Positions 45,224 through 54,786 of a stretch of 64,000 bases of DNA are shown here, in pieces. Source of the stretch: Gentiana macrophylla (taxonomy: Eukaryota; Streptophyta; Magnoliopsida; Gentianales; Gentianaceae); NCBI GenBank assembly GCA_026214975.1, contig CM047814.1:24840558-24904557 (forward strand), given 5' to 3'. A program made the position numbers and the translations under genes. The number at the start of each line of letters is the position of its first letter. The stretch's first letter is position 1. The notes under the pieces are model-generated. The model saw only the letters and a list, made by a program, of their open reading frames with translations. It was not told the DNA's origin and did not search any database.

Positions 45224-45810
45224 TCATGTTGACCAGGGCCTCGATTTTTTCGGGATTTGCCTCGATCCCCTTTGACTTACCATAAAGCCCGAAATTTCCT
45301 GCTGGACCCCAAAAGTGCATTTCGTAGGGTTTAGTTTCATTGAGTGATTCTTCACATTTGCAAAGGTTTCGCGAAGGTCCTCCAAGTGATCTTGGCGACT
45401 TGATTTCACGACCATGTCATCAATGTAGGCCTCCATGTTCTTGCCTATCTCAAGTCTTTGAAAACTCTGTTTACCATTCTCTCGATAGGTTGAGCTGCGT
45501 TCTTTAGGCCAAACGGCATCATCTCATAGTAATATAGCCGCTTGGCGCCCCCAAGGCCGTCGGCTCCTTATCTTCGCCGGCCATTTTGACCTGGTGGTAG
45601 CCGGAGTAGGCGTCCGAAAGCTTAAGGTTTCAAAACCCGCGATCCCATCCACCATTTTATCGATTCGTGGAGCGCGCCAGGGTCCTTTGGGCAAGCTTTG
45701 TTTAGATCGGTGAAGTCGACGCACATCCGCCACTTGCCGTTGTGTTTTTTCACCATTACTACATTTGCCACCAGGTGGGATATTGAAGTTCTCTCGATTA
45801 TGCTCAACTT
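45224..45810 (-). pseudogene. Tat reverse transcriptase, broken
   Basis: VMVKKHNGKWRMCVDFTDLNKACPKD is followed downstream by EAYIDDMVVKS (catalytic YIDD), QDHLEDLRETFANV and MKLNPTKCTFGV. Frame changes occur between 45700 and 45430. Confidence 0.88.
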
Positions 45811-46319
45811 GCTAAAAGTTTCTCGACCTCAATTTTTATCGCGATCTCTTTTTCTGTAGAGAATTGACGCGCCTTTGTTGTATTGGCCTGAAGTTGGGAT
45901 CGACACTCAAGTTATGCAAAGCGACCTTCGATTCCACACCTCTCATATCGCTTACCTCCCGGCGAATGCGTCTAAGTTTGCTTTCGAAGCTCGATCGCTT
46001 CTTCCTTTCTTCCTCGGTTGTCCTCGATCCTATTTTTATCTTTTGATCGGGATATTTGACGCTTTATTATAACTTCGATCAACTCGTCTTGGCGGTGAAG
46101 TCGGCTCGTCCCGAACTTGCAATGTTTCTACCTCTACGGCCTTCTCCGAGATTTCTTTCATCATAGCGATCGATCCGTGGCGTGTGTTAAGACCATCCAT
46201 CGTGGTCGCCAGAGTCGACCTGTTTTTGGTCATATAGTCGAGAAAGCTCCAGTCGGTGATGGCGACCCCAACTTCTTCCCTACGTGAAATTTGACCCGTT
46301 GGTGAGAACGGACGCCACC

Positions 46320-46610
46320 ATTTGGAACTTCTTCATAGCCGGGATTCCCAAAATCATGTTGTAGTAAGAGGGCGGTCGATCACCAAGAAAGTTATTATCT
46401 CCGCTCTACTGGGGCTCATAGTCGCCCAAAATGATATTGAGGTCGATCGTGCCTTTGACCCGTCTTGTGTCGTTGGTAAAACCTTCGAGGACCCCAATGT
46501 AGGGTTTTAACTTGGCCTCCCGAATCCGATCTGTTTTAAAACAGTTGAAATAGATGACGTCGCGGCGGCCCTGTATCGACCATTACTCGGTTGACGCCGT
46601 GTTTGTCGCT
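46320..46610 (-). pseudogene. Tat aspartic protease remnant
   Basis: The minus strand reads VNRVMVDTGP at about 46592-46569, with the D-T-G active site. Farther on, YYNMILGIPAMKKFQMVAS (about 46375-46320) matches the YNMILGRP block that follows the protease in gypsy Pol. The frame is broken in between. Confidence 0.72.
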
Positions 46611-48605
46611 CACCCCACCTTTAGAATGAGGGTATCTCCATAGGGCCATTGATCGTTGTTAGCTCGCTTTTGTGAATATGATTCCCTTCTCATTCTCTCC
46701 CAACGCAATCGCTTTTGCCGCGGTATTGATTTGATTTATCTGAGATTTCAGTTGATGGTTGCCGGAAATATTCCGTGGATGACTGAACCTCTCTCGATGA
46801 TAGACGCGAGGTTGGCGTCCTTGATCGGGAGTGTTGTTCCCCTCGCTTATATTTATTGGTCGGGTCCTCACGGATCGGCCTTTCTATCTCGCGCCTCGGG
46901 GTGAAGCATTCATCGGTGATGTGGCCATGGTCCTTGTGATAGTCGCGAGATTTGGATTTATCTCGGCTATCGATCGCCTCATAGGCTTTGGTTTGTCGAA
47001 ATGTTCACGAATTTCAAACAGATTTGGGATGCTTTGGTGTTGAGCGGGGTAAAATTATCCTCGCTAAATTTGTACGGCTTCTTTACCTCACGATCGCGAT
47101 TAGTATCTCGTCCCTTTCTTTTTTACGGTCATCCACGCGATCCTCCTTCGTGAACGTGGCTCTGTCTTAGGCTTTGCTTTCCCGGCGAGATGGCGCCTCG
47201 CCGACCCCCCGTCATTCGGCCCTTTCTAACATCTCCACGAGACCCGCTTTGGGGGCCGCAGATTGAATTCGATTTTCATCGGGCCTTTGGCGATTCCGGT
47301 GAGAAACATGTTATGACCGCATCGTGCGGAATGTTCCTTGTTTGATCATATATTACGACGAACCGTTCGTAATATTCTTTCCAGATTCATGTCCTCCCAT
47401 ACGAACCTCATATAGGTCCTCAATGGTTTTCTTCGCCCGCTTGCCGATTCAAACTCTTTGACAAACTTTTCCGACAAATCCTCCCAACTTTCAACCGAGC
47501 CGCGCGAGAAGTCCGCGCGTATCGGGCGCAGCCCTATCCTGCATGCTGCCAACTAACGCGATGCACCAGGCGGATTTATTTTGTGTAGCAAGGGTGATGC
47601 GACCTTGGAACGCGGTGAGCCAGTCGTTTGGGCATGAATTTCCATTGTAATAGTTGTAACTGGGATAACTAACCTTTTCTCTGCTGTGGGAGGCAATGTT
47701 TCGTAATCCTCTTTAGCGAGCACGTCGATCCGCGAATCGGGCGACTTTCTCGACGGGCCTCGACTTTTTTAATTCAGCAAGCTCTTTTCTCATTACCTCC
47801 ATCTGTTCTGCCAAAATAGGGTCGATTCTGGGTCGTGACTGTGCTTGCGTATCAGCTCGCTCCGTTCTACGCTCTGAGTTTTGGTGATTTTGTGATCCCT
47901 CTTGGCGGGCCCTTTTTTCCCTGATAATTGTGCGGGCATCTTGTGCGTGTCTATCCTGCTGGATGGGCATCTCTTCTCTAGGAAGGCTGAGACGACTTGG
48001 GGCTAAAGCCTTGTCCTTCTCACCCAACCTATTAAACGCTGACCCTTTGTCGATCCTCTTTCCTTTTTGATGGTCGCGATCTTGGGGGGCCGAGGTTCGT
48101 GGAATTTCTTTCCTCGGTCTATAGCGACCTGAAGAGTGCACGCTCTCCTCGCCCGATTTGCTGAATTTGGCTCATGGCGGCCTTGGTCTGCGACCGTAGA
48201 GGATTTCGTTTAGGAGGATTCAGGGTCGAATCGTCATAGGGGCTGGCCTCTTAGCCACCAGGCGGAATTGGTGAGATACATAGTTTCAGCGTACCTGGCG
48301 TATTCCCTCATTTCGGCGACCTCTGGGTCCTCCTGAAAGCCCGGTTGTATTTCTGGGATCGATCTTTGGCTTTGCTGTGACTTCTCTCTGCGAGTTCCAT
48401 CCAAGGCAACAATAGCCTCTTTCGACTTGGTTTTTTGATTAATGACATTTCGAGCATCGCTAGGTGCTAAGACCCCTCTCTGGGATCCTTCTCCTTCTGC
48501 AGGGAGATTGTCTAGCGTTTCTCCTGCGCCTTCCCCACGAGCTTGATGTAGCATAATACCTTTTGCAGGGGTTTGGGGTGTTAGATGCCCTTTACTTCCA
48601 GCCAT
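46611..48605 (-). pseudogene. Tat gag region, broken
   Basis: 48605-48234 opens with an ATG and is polar and Gln/Glu-rich. 48141-47713 is Arg/Lys/Gln-rich with a helical EQMEVMRKELAELKK. 47552-47346 (SRGSVESWEDLSEKFVKEFES) matches the retrotransposon gag core. The zinc-knuckle part (47340-46620) is not clearly readable. Frames are broken at several points. Confidence 0.75.
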
Positions 48606-48673
48606 CTCTGCGTGGTGGCTTTTTGAGCGATTTCTTTGGTAAAGGGAGGAAATAAAGGCAGTTTGAGCGATTT

Positions 48674-48690
48674 CCCGGTAACGGAGCCAA
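48674..48690 (-). other. Probable Tat primer binding site
   Basis: The minus strand reads TGGCTCCGTTACCGGG two bases after the 5' LTR. Form and position match the TGGCGCCGTTGCCGGG-type sites of many plant gypsy elements; the tRNA was not assigned. Confidence 0.65.
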
Positions 48691-48691
48691 C

Positions 48692-49232
48692 TGAAGATGT
48701 CTAAATCCTCACGGGTGTCCTTGCGGTGTTTGGGGGGTGGATATCTGGCTGTATTTAAGGTGTAGTGTTGCTCCGGTGGGTGGTGGTGTGGAGAGAACTA
48801 AAATGGAGAGAGCTTTTGCTTGCAAATGTAGTGTGTTTCATATCTCTTTTGTTTACAATGACCACCCCTTTTATAGAGGTGGATAACTTAGGGAATAAGC
48901 AACCTCTTAGATATTCTACTAATAGCTAGGTCTTACTTAGATACTAAGCAAGACGAAATATCTAAGTTACAAGTGGGGAAAAGATCTGGATTAATCGGCG
49001 GCCATCTCTCTGAGGTCGCAAGGAGCAAGCCCTCTCTGGCGACCCCTCTTGACCTGCCTGAAGGAGATTCACAGGATCTGCTACTTGCCTGGGACCGCAA
49101 GTGTTGTGGTCGCGGCGAGGTGAAACACAGTGGCCGCCCCTTTTGCTTTTGCGATCTCTCTTGTCATCCCGGAGGGTGGCCACAGTGGGCTGATTCCTAC
49201 TGTTGAGGTGGTGGAATTATTTATACCCATCA
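48692..49232 (-). repeat. 5' LTR of the Tat element (541 bp)
   Basis: Identical by eye to 35998-36317 over the first 320 bp or so on the plus strand, then many small indels and substitutions in the GC-richer remainder. The CAGCC duplication follows at 49233-49237. Confidence 0.92.
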
Positions 49233-49237
49233 CAGCC

Positions 49238-49830
49238 TTATAGTACTTGGCCAACTGGAAGAGCTACCTCTAGAAGGATTATCACACAAGGATTTTAATA
49301 GGCGGAGCACATAAATCAGGCCTAAATAAATCATCTTTATGATTTCTATTTCCTTGGTTTAGCACTTTAGACTAACAACCTCTAGATGCATGTCTAATTT
49401 TTACACAATAATAACAAAAAATAAGAAACATTTTCATACTTAAAAGTAGCCCATCTTTCTACATTATCTTGGGTGATCGTTATACCCTAAATTCGACATT
49501 TGGAGCCATGAAGGTCTACGAGACATCAAGCAAACTTACCATGCTTAATTCCTCCTTAAACCACCTATGTTTTGCACGCATGCCCAATATGTCCACAAAT
49601 GTACTTTTATGCATCCACTTCTTTGCCTAATTGAGAGGAAGATACAAATTTGGACCCAGATTGACACTATGTTGAGAGATTCGTCATCAATTTTTATATC
49701 TTCCTCCACTTTTTGATTTCCATTATGTAAGAGCCAAAGTACCAAGCACATCCACTAGAACCCGATCCACATCATCTTTAAAATTGAACTGTGCTACTAA
49801 ACAAGCCATTAATTCTTTCAGCAAACCTCA
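49238..49830 (-). pseudogene. LINE ORF1: DUF4283 end and CCHC knuckle
   Basis: The minus strand near 49435-49390 encodes CYYCVKIRHASRGC, a CX2CX4HX4C knuckle in which the usual G before H is R. 49751-49545 includes VSIWVQICIFLSIRQRS, recalling the VWVQI-DLP-E block of DUF4283 proteins. It continues at 35997 once the Tat element is removed. Confidence 0.6.
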
Positions 49831-51160
49831 TGTGTTCAAAACTATGGATTCTATGCGCATGTGCCACTAAACACGAATTCATAAGCATTTGAGTGAAAAC
49901 CTCATATTATGTTACCCTTATTAAGGCACCAACAACATGTGTCCAAATTATAAAACAAACACTAGATTAAGTGAAAATAATTGAAGTGCAAAAAATAATG
50001 TGAATTGTCTGGTCGTAAAAAGTACATGTTCAAATTTATTTTAAATGACAAACAAAAAAGTAATTAAGAAGATCCTTCTGTTAAACATATTCTTCTTTTT
50101 CTAGATAACAAACGGCATAAAAGAGTTTAAGAAACATAAGTGAAACAAAATTCTCTAACCAATTTAAGAAACATACAAAAAAACACGAGTTCATTTTTTT
50201 TTAATAATTATTAATTTACAAGGTATTCATATCCTCTAGATTTATCACGTACTCCCCCCGTTTTTTTATATGTCACAGTTCAGAATTTGATCTGTTTTTA
50301 TTTATACTGTCATTTTACATTTCCAATGCATCATTTATTGTTTTTTTTCCTCCTTTATCAATAAAGTATTTACATCTCCAATAAAAAAATACATTTTCAA
50401 TACTAAAAACTCATTTACCAACAAAGTATTTACATCTCCAATAAGGAAAATACATTTCCAATACTACATTTTAGACATATTAATTACTTCTGATCATGTG
50501 ATTAACCTCTCAATGACATATAAAAAAGAGGTAATGAGGAGAATGACACTAACATTTCATCAATTAAGGAGAATGACGAACTTTTAAAAACTTTTGCATA
50601 AATAAAAACTGTTTTTTAATTATAATTTTCGGAAGCATTTCTATAAAAAAAAAAAAAAAAATCAACGCACTTTCTCATTTCATCCATTTTTTTAAACACT
50701 CATAAGAATCAATCTAGAACTCCAAATTTGAAATTTTTTCACCAATTTTTATTTTTATTTTTCATGCTCTTTATTTTGAGACACATTCAACATATTTCGA
50801 CGTGATTTACGAAAACCCGTTGTCGAAATTCACTATTGTTTGAAATTCATGTCGATATTCACTAATTTTTCGGATTTACTTCAATTGAGTGAATTTCGAC
50901 GATGAATCTAACAAAAACGATGTAATTATATCGAACTAAGTCTCAAAGCGAAGAGCATCAAAAAAATCCAAAAAATTTTATCGCGACTTGAATCTCTGTA
51001 TCAAAAGATATGAGTGTTTTGAAAATAAGAAAGGAAAGAGAAAAAAATAAAAATAAAATAAAATAAAATAAAAACTTCTAGCACGTAGCGGTTAGCATAG
51101 CGCACGAATTTTTTTGGCTTTATCCTTTAGGTTATAATAAAATGTAGAAGTTTTATTTTT
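49831..51160. other. AT-rich repeats, body of a possible Helitron
   Basis: A stowaway-like actccccccgttttttta occurs at 50251. The word ttatcaataaagtatttacatctccaataa is repeated around 50355 and 50415 in shorter forms. gtgaatttcgac motifs lie at 50830-50905. No coding content. This may be the interior of the element ending at 51196. Confidence 0.4.
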
Positions 51161-51197
51161 ATCAAAACACGTGCGAATGCACGTGCATTTTGCTAGT
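51161..51197 (+). mobile_element. Helitron 3' terminus
   Basis: CACGTGC (51168-51174), a 4-nt loop, and GCACGTG (51179-51185) form a 7-bp hairpin. About 8 nt later comes CTAG (51193-51196), then T and a TA microsatellite. Subterminal hairpin plus CTRR end plus insertion before T is the Helitron signature. The 5' end was not located. Confidence 0.7.
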
Positions 51198-51479
51198 ATA
51201 TATATATATATATATGTTACATTTTTCATCCCGATATGAATACCACAACCCTAAATACTAAAAACATAAACCTACTACCCTCTGCTTCCGCCATTTATCA
51301 CTTTCTCTGCACCTTTCTTATGCTCTCTAATATTCCTGAGTGTTCTACTTCACAAAACCCACCTGCCTCCACCGGATGTCGACTCTGTCGCCATTAACTC
51401 ATTTCTCTGGCCTCCATTTTTAGAACTATTATTTTGATCAATTAATTGTTGTCATTTTTTTTTATAGTAACATGAATAT

Positions 51480-51664
51480 ATTTTAAGATAATATGTTTGG
51501 GATATTCATTCCCAACCTGACGGGATCCCGAACAATCGGTTATCCCGATTGTCGGGACTGAGCCTAGGTACGGGCTCAGAAAGAAAAATAGAATCCTGAA
51601 TCTTGTCGAGACGAGTTCGGGTAGGTGGTTTACGGGTCGGGTTCCGGCCCGATGCCACCCCTAA
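51480..51664 (-). repeat. Repeat end ...GCCACCCCTA with tcccgat/cgggt motifs
   Basis: Inverse-oriented relative of 33238-33368, both with an AGGGGTGG terminus followed by dense tcccga/cgggt repeats. Partner end not found. Confidence 0.45.
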
Positions 51665-51889
51665 TGTTAGCATTGGCCTATGTTCTAAATAGAAAGAAAA
51701 AAACTGAAAAAATGGTAGGGTTTTTTTTTCACAACACAAGGGACCGTAATGTATTCTCAAAATCCTATTAGCTAGGACACGCCATGTCATATTTGTGGCG
51801 GACCACCATAAAATTTGCGCTCAATCTCCTTGATCCAGCCTCCATTAATTGGATGAGTCGTAGCGTCAAGATTAGGGCTCTTGATTTTT

Positions 51890-52100
51890 AATCTCAAGGA
51901 AACCAATTTTTAGACCCGGGTTGATGTTTTTGGGTTGATGTTGTTGCATAAATGTAAGAAAGACATTATGAATTGCTTCAGGGGGCACAACTTTGTTTTG
52001 AGGAATCATCTCGAGAAACCCAGTTTTTAGACTTGGGATGGTGTTGTCGCATAAAGGTAAGAAAGACATTATGAATTGCTTCAGGGGCACAACTCTGTCA
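51890..52100. repeat. Imperfect tandem duplication, about 115 bp unit
   Basis: ttttagac..ggg, then gcataaa-gtaagaaag, acattatgaattgcttcagg and ggcacaact, appear twice (from about 51908 and 52025). Read on the minus strand it gives a repeated EAIHNVFLTFMQQH / KQFIMSFLPLCDNT pair in shifted frames. No gene was recognised. Confidence 0.7.
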
Positions 52101-52148
52101 TGAGGGATGATGGGTGGTGATCGAGGAAGATTAGTATCAAGAGGAGGG

Positions 52149-52313
52149 CATAGGCGGATCTAGTAAAGGGTAAAGGGGGTCCGTGGACCCCGTTAAATAT
52201 AAAAAACTCTACATTTCATGTGTAGAAAAATATTTCGGACCCCATGAAAAATAAAATTTACTCTGGAAAAAAGTTACGGACCCCGCTGAATAATATTTCT
52301 GGATCCGCCACAG
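52149..52313. mobile_element. 165-bp hAT-type MITE with 8-bp duplication
   Basis: GAGGAGGG occurs at 52141-52148 and 52314-52321. Ends are CATAGGCGGATCTAG and, inverted, CTGTGGCGGATCCAG. An 8-bp duplication with short inverted ends fits the hAT superfamily. Confidence 0.75.
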
Positions 52314-52321
52314 GAGGAGGG

Positions 52322-53552
52322 TGTATTTCTTGTGATACAGATACAACCACTCTTGATACAATTTCATGGTTATCGGACACACTGTCTTCCCTATAAAATC
52401 GGGAGCGAGTTTTCCTTATTTTAACCTATTTAAGACAAGACATATACATAAAAACATAACACTAATAAGCTAACATTCAACCCTTTGTGTCTAATGATCA
52501 AATCCTAGTTTAATCATTACTCAAAATGGTCACAGCTAAAAGCATTTCCTACTTGGATCATAATTTATCATGTTCATGCCCAAGTTTTCAACACGGGGCT
52601 CTGATATCACCTATAACATCCTGACTGTTGGAGTTTTTAGCTAAAATTGAGTTTTGAAACAAGTGACGAACAGTCCACTTTAGGCTCGATTTTGATGATG
52701 TTGCGAATGAATTTCCGGGATGGAATTTTCTAATGAGTTACGAATGGGTAAATACCCATCTGAGAATGAAAACGACACTGAAAAATTCATTTTTTCACTA
52801 TCGAAATTGTGCACAATTTTCCGCATTCATCAAAGTCAAGAGATAACAAAGCCAAATCGCTTCACATGCTTTCTTCATTCAAGTGCCAGAATCCGGAAAG
52901 GTATTGATTGTTGTATCTTGGGAGACTCGTTGCCGTTATCCATGAGCATGTAATCGGGGCAATAAAGTCTTAAGGACAGCGTTCTACTCGCCTCAATCAT
53001 TCGAATAAGTTTTTGAATTTACTGTTGTTTTTGTCATTTAATTCTATATGCATTTGTATGTGTTTTAAATGTAAAATACATGTTGAGAAAATTATTTCTT
53101 CATTTATGATTTTGAACATTGCCTATATCATTTTCGAAAGTTTCTATAAACGAGTAAAACAGGTTACTATAAACGGAAATCAGACAACTATTTTTCCTAC
53201 ACCGACCCGAATATCCGAGCAAATCTTTGTGCGAGTCGAATGCGATCATACCCTTTTAATATAGGTATTTGAGACACGAAAGCCTTTGTATGAAATTAAC
53301 AACAGCATTAGCAGAAACGTAACATAAAACGTTCATACATGCTCGAAAAAAATAATAGGATCTAAAGTCCCAAAATCTAGGCCTACAAGCATATTTACTA
53401 TTATCACTTAGTTTGTTTAAGGACATGATACACGGACCCTATATAAATCATGCACGAGTAATCAATTAGACACAAAGCTCTTGCTTCTGCAGAATCTAAA
53501 CTAGCTATGGTGTCTAACTTTAGTTGACAAGTCAATTCCCTTAAAAGTTCAC
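52322..53552. other. AT-rich intergenic, nothing firm
   Basis: Short frames only. tgacaagtcaattccc-type sequence near 53525 may belong to the adjoining gypsy-derived block. No gene seen. Confidence 0.4.
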
Positions 53553-54034
53553 GCGCTCAATCTTCCTAAGATCATTTTTTCCCTTTCTATAAAGACAAAA
53601 ATCTTTCATTTTTGTTACCCATATCTTATGGTGGATCACAAAAGATATTGAAGATCTCCGCCCAAAGATTGGCATACAACTATCTTCAAATACGATTTTC
53701 CACATAAATCTATATTCATTTATTACGATGCCTGAAATCGTCATCAAATAAATCGGCTTAAAGAAGGGGTATAACTCTTTCAGTTCGTGTCACGTCAAGA
53801 TCTCAATGTAGACCTAACCTGCGATATACATCCGAGCTCAGGTCTGGAGGAATTTTGACATGGGTATTATTAGGTTTTGGATAGAATACCAAAAGTCATC
53901 TCAGAAAATGGGTCGACATAGGCTCAGCTCAATATTGGGCTATATACATCAGAAGACTTCAGCAAAACTCACCTCGTACCGTGCATTTCGCCACCAGGGT
54001 CATATTACCGACATGACGCATCTGTCTGACACGA
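53553..54034. repeat. 0.48-kb direct repeat, copy 1
   Basis: From gcgctcaatcttcctaag to gcatctgtctgacacga. Copy 2 is 56992-57472, same orientation, differing by scattered substitutions and small indels. Confidence 0.85.
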
Positions 54035-54786
54035 TTTGTACCTTGGACTTAGCTTTCCCTTTTGTCCAAAGCGTTTCACTCCCTTCATCGGTGAAGCTCG
54101 TAGATAAACTCTATCACCGACTTCGAACTCGAGGGGTCTTCTTCTAACATCAGCCCAACTCTTACATACATCTTGAGTTTGCCTTGATTCTTCTTAACCA
54201 ACTGAACCCTTTCCTTAGCTTGTTCGACCATTTCCGGCCCTGTGATCTGTCTTTCCCCGATTTCATCCCAAAACAGCGGCGTTTGACATCTTCTCCCATA
54301 CAAAGCTTCAAACGGTGGCATGCCTATGCTTGCATGATAACTGTTGTTGTAGCCAAACTCTGCTACGGGTAGGTAGTCATCTCATGATCCACCTACTTCC
54401 AAAACACAAGCTCTTAGCATGTCCTCGAGCGTTTGGATGGTCTTTACGATCCATCATCATGCGAGAGATGAAAGGCCGTCACGCAAATCCAACTTGGTTC
54501 CAAAAGCTTCTTGTAAACTCTTCCAAAACCGACAGACGAACCTCGGATCACGATCCGAAACTATCGAGATAGGAACTCCGTGTAACTTCACTATATTATC
54601 CAAGTATAGCGCCGTCATCTTCTTCAAAGACATATTAACCTTATACGGTAAGAAATGGGCAGATTTGGTCAATCTATCCACAATTACCCAAATTGCATCA
54701 TGTCCTCCTTTAGTCTTGATAAACCGGTGATAAAATCCATCGTGATCTTATCCCATTTCCATTCGAGGATATCCAATGGCCTAAGC
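54035..54786 (-). pseudogene. Ty3/gypsy integrase fragment
   Basis: The minus strand reads [80 protein letters not shown] and DRVYLRASPMK in several frames. These are integrase core and C-terminal blocks of chromovirus-type gypsy elements. It stops abruptly at 54034 before any chromodomain, and its other edge abuts an LTR at 54787, so most of the element is gone. Confidence 0.85.

Larger units (their letters stand above)
35998..49232 (-). mobile_element. 13.2-kb Tat-lineage Ty3/gypsy retrotransposon, both LTRs, CAGCC duplication
   Basis: LTRs lie at 35998-36544 and 48692-49232. CAGCC flanks the element at 35993-35997 and 49233-49237. Minus-strand order is 5' LTR, primer site, gag, protease, RT, RNase H, second RNase H, integrase. 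Then comes a long 6 kb 3' region holding two antisense ORF regions on the plus strand and a minisatellite next to the 3' LTR. The dual RNase H, DFTDLNKACPKD and AYIDDMVVKS motifs, and the long 3' region with extra ORFs are hallmarks of the Tat/Ogre/Retand group. Coding frames are broken by many small indels. It interrupts a LINE between its zinc knuckle and endonuclease. Confidence 0.9.

Noticed and set aside
33238..51664. A single 18-kb hAT element bounded by AGGGGTGG ends
   Set aside because: The two ends enclose an independently bounded Tat element, a LINE and Helitron-like DNA, and no duplication was found; two separate repeat copies are more likely.
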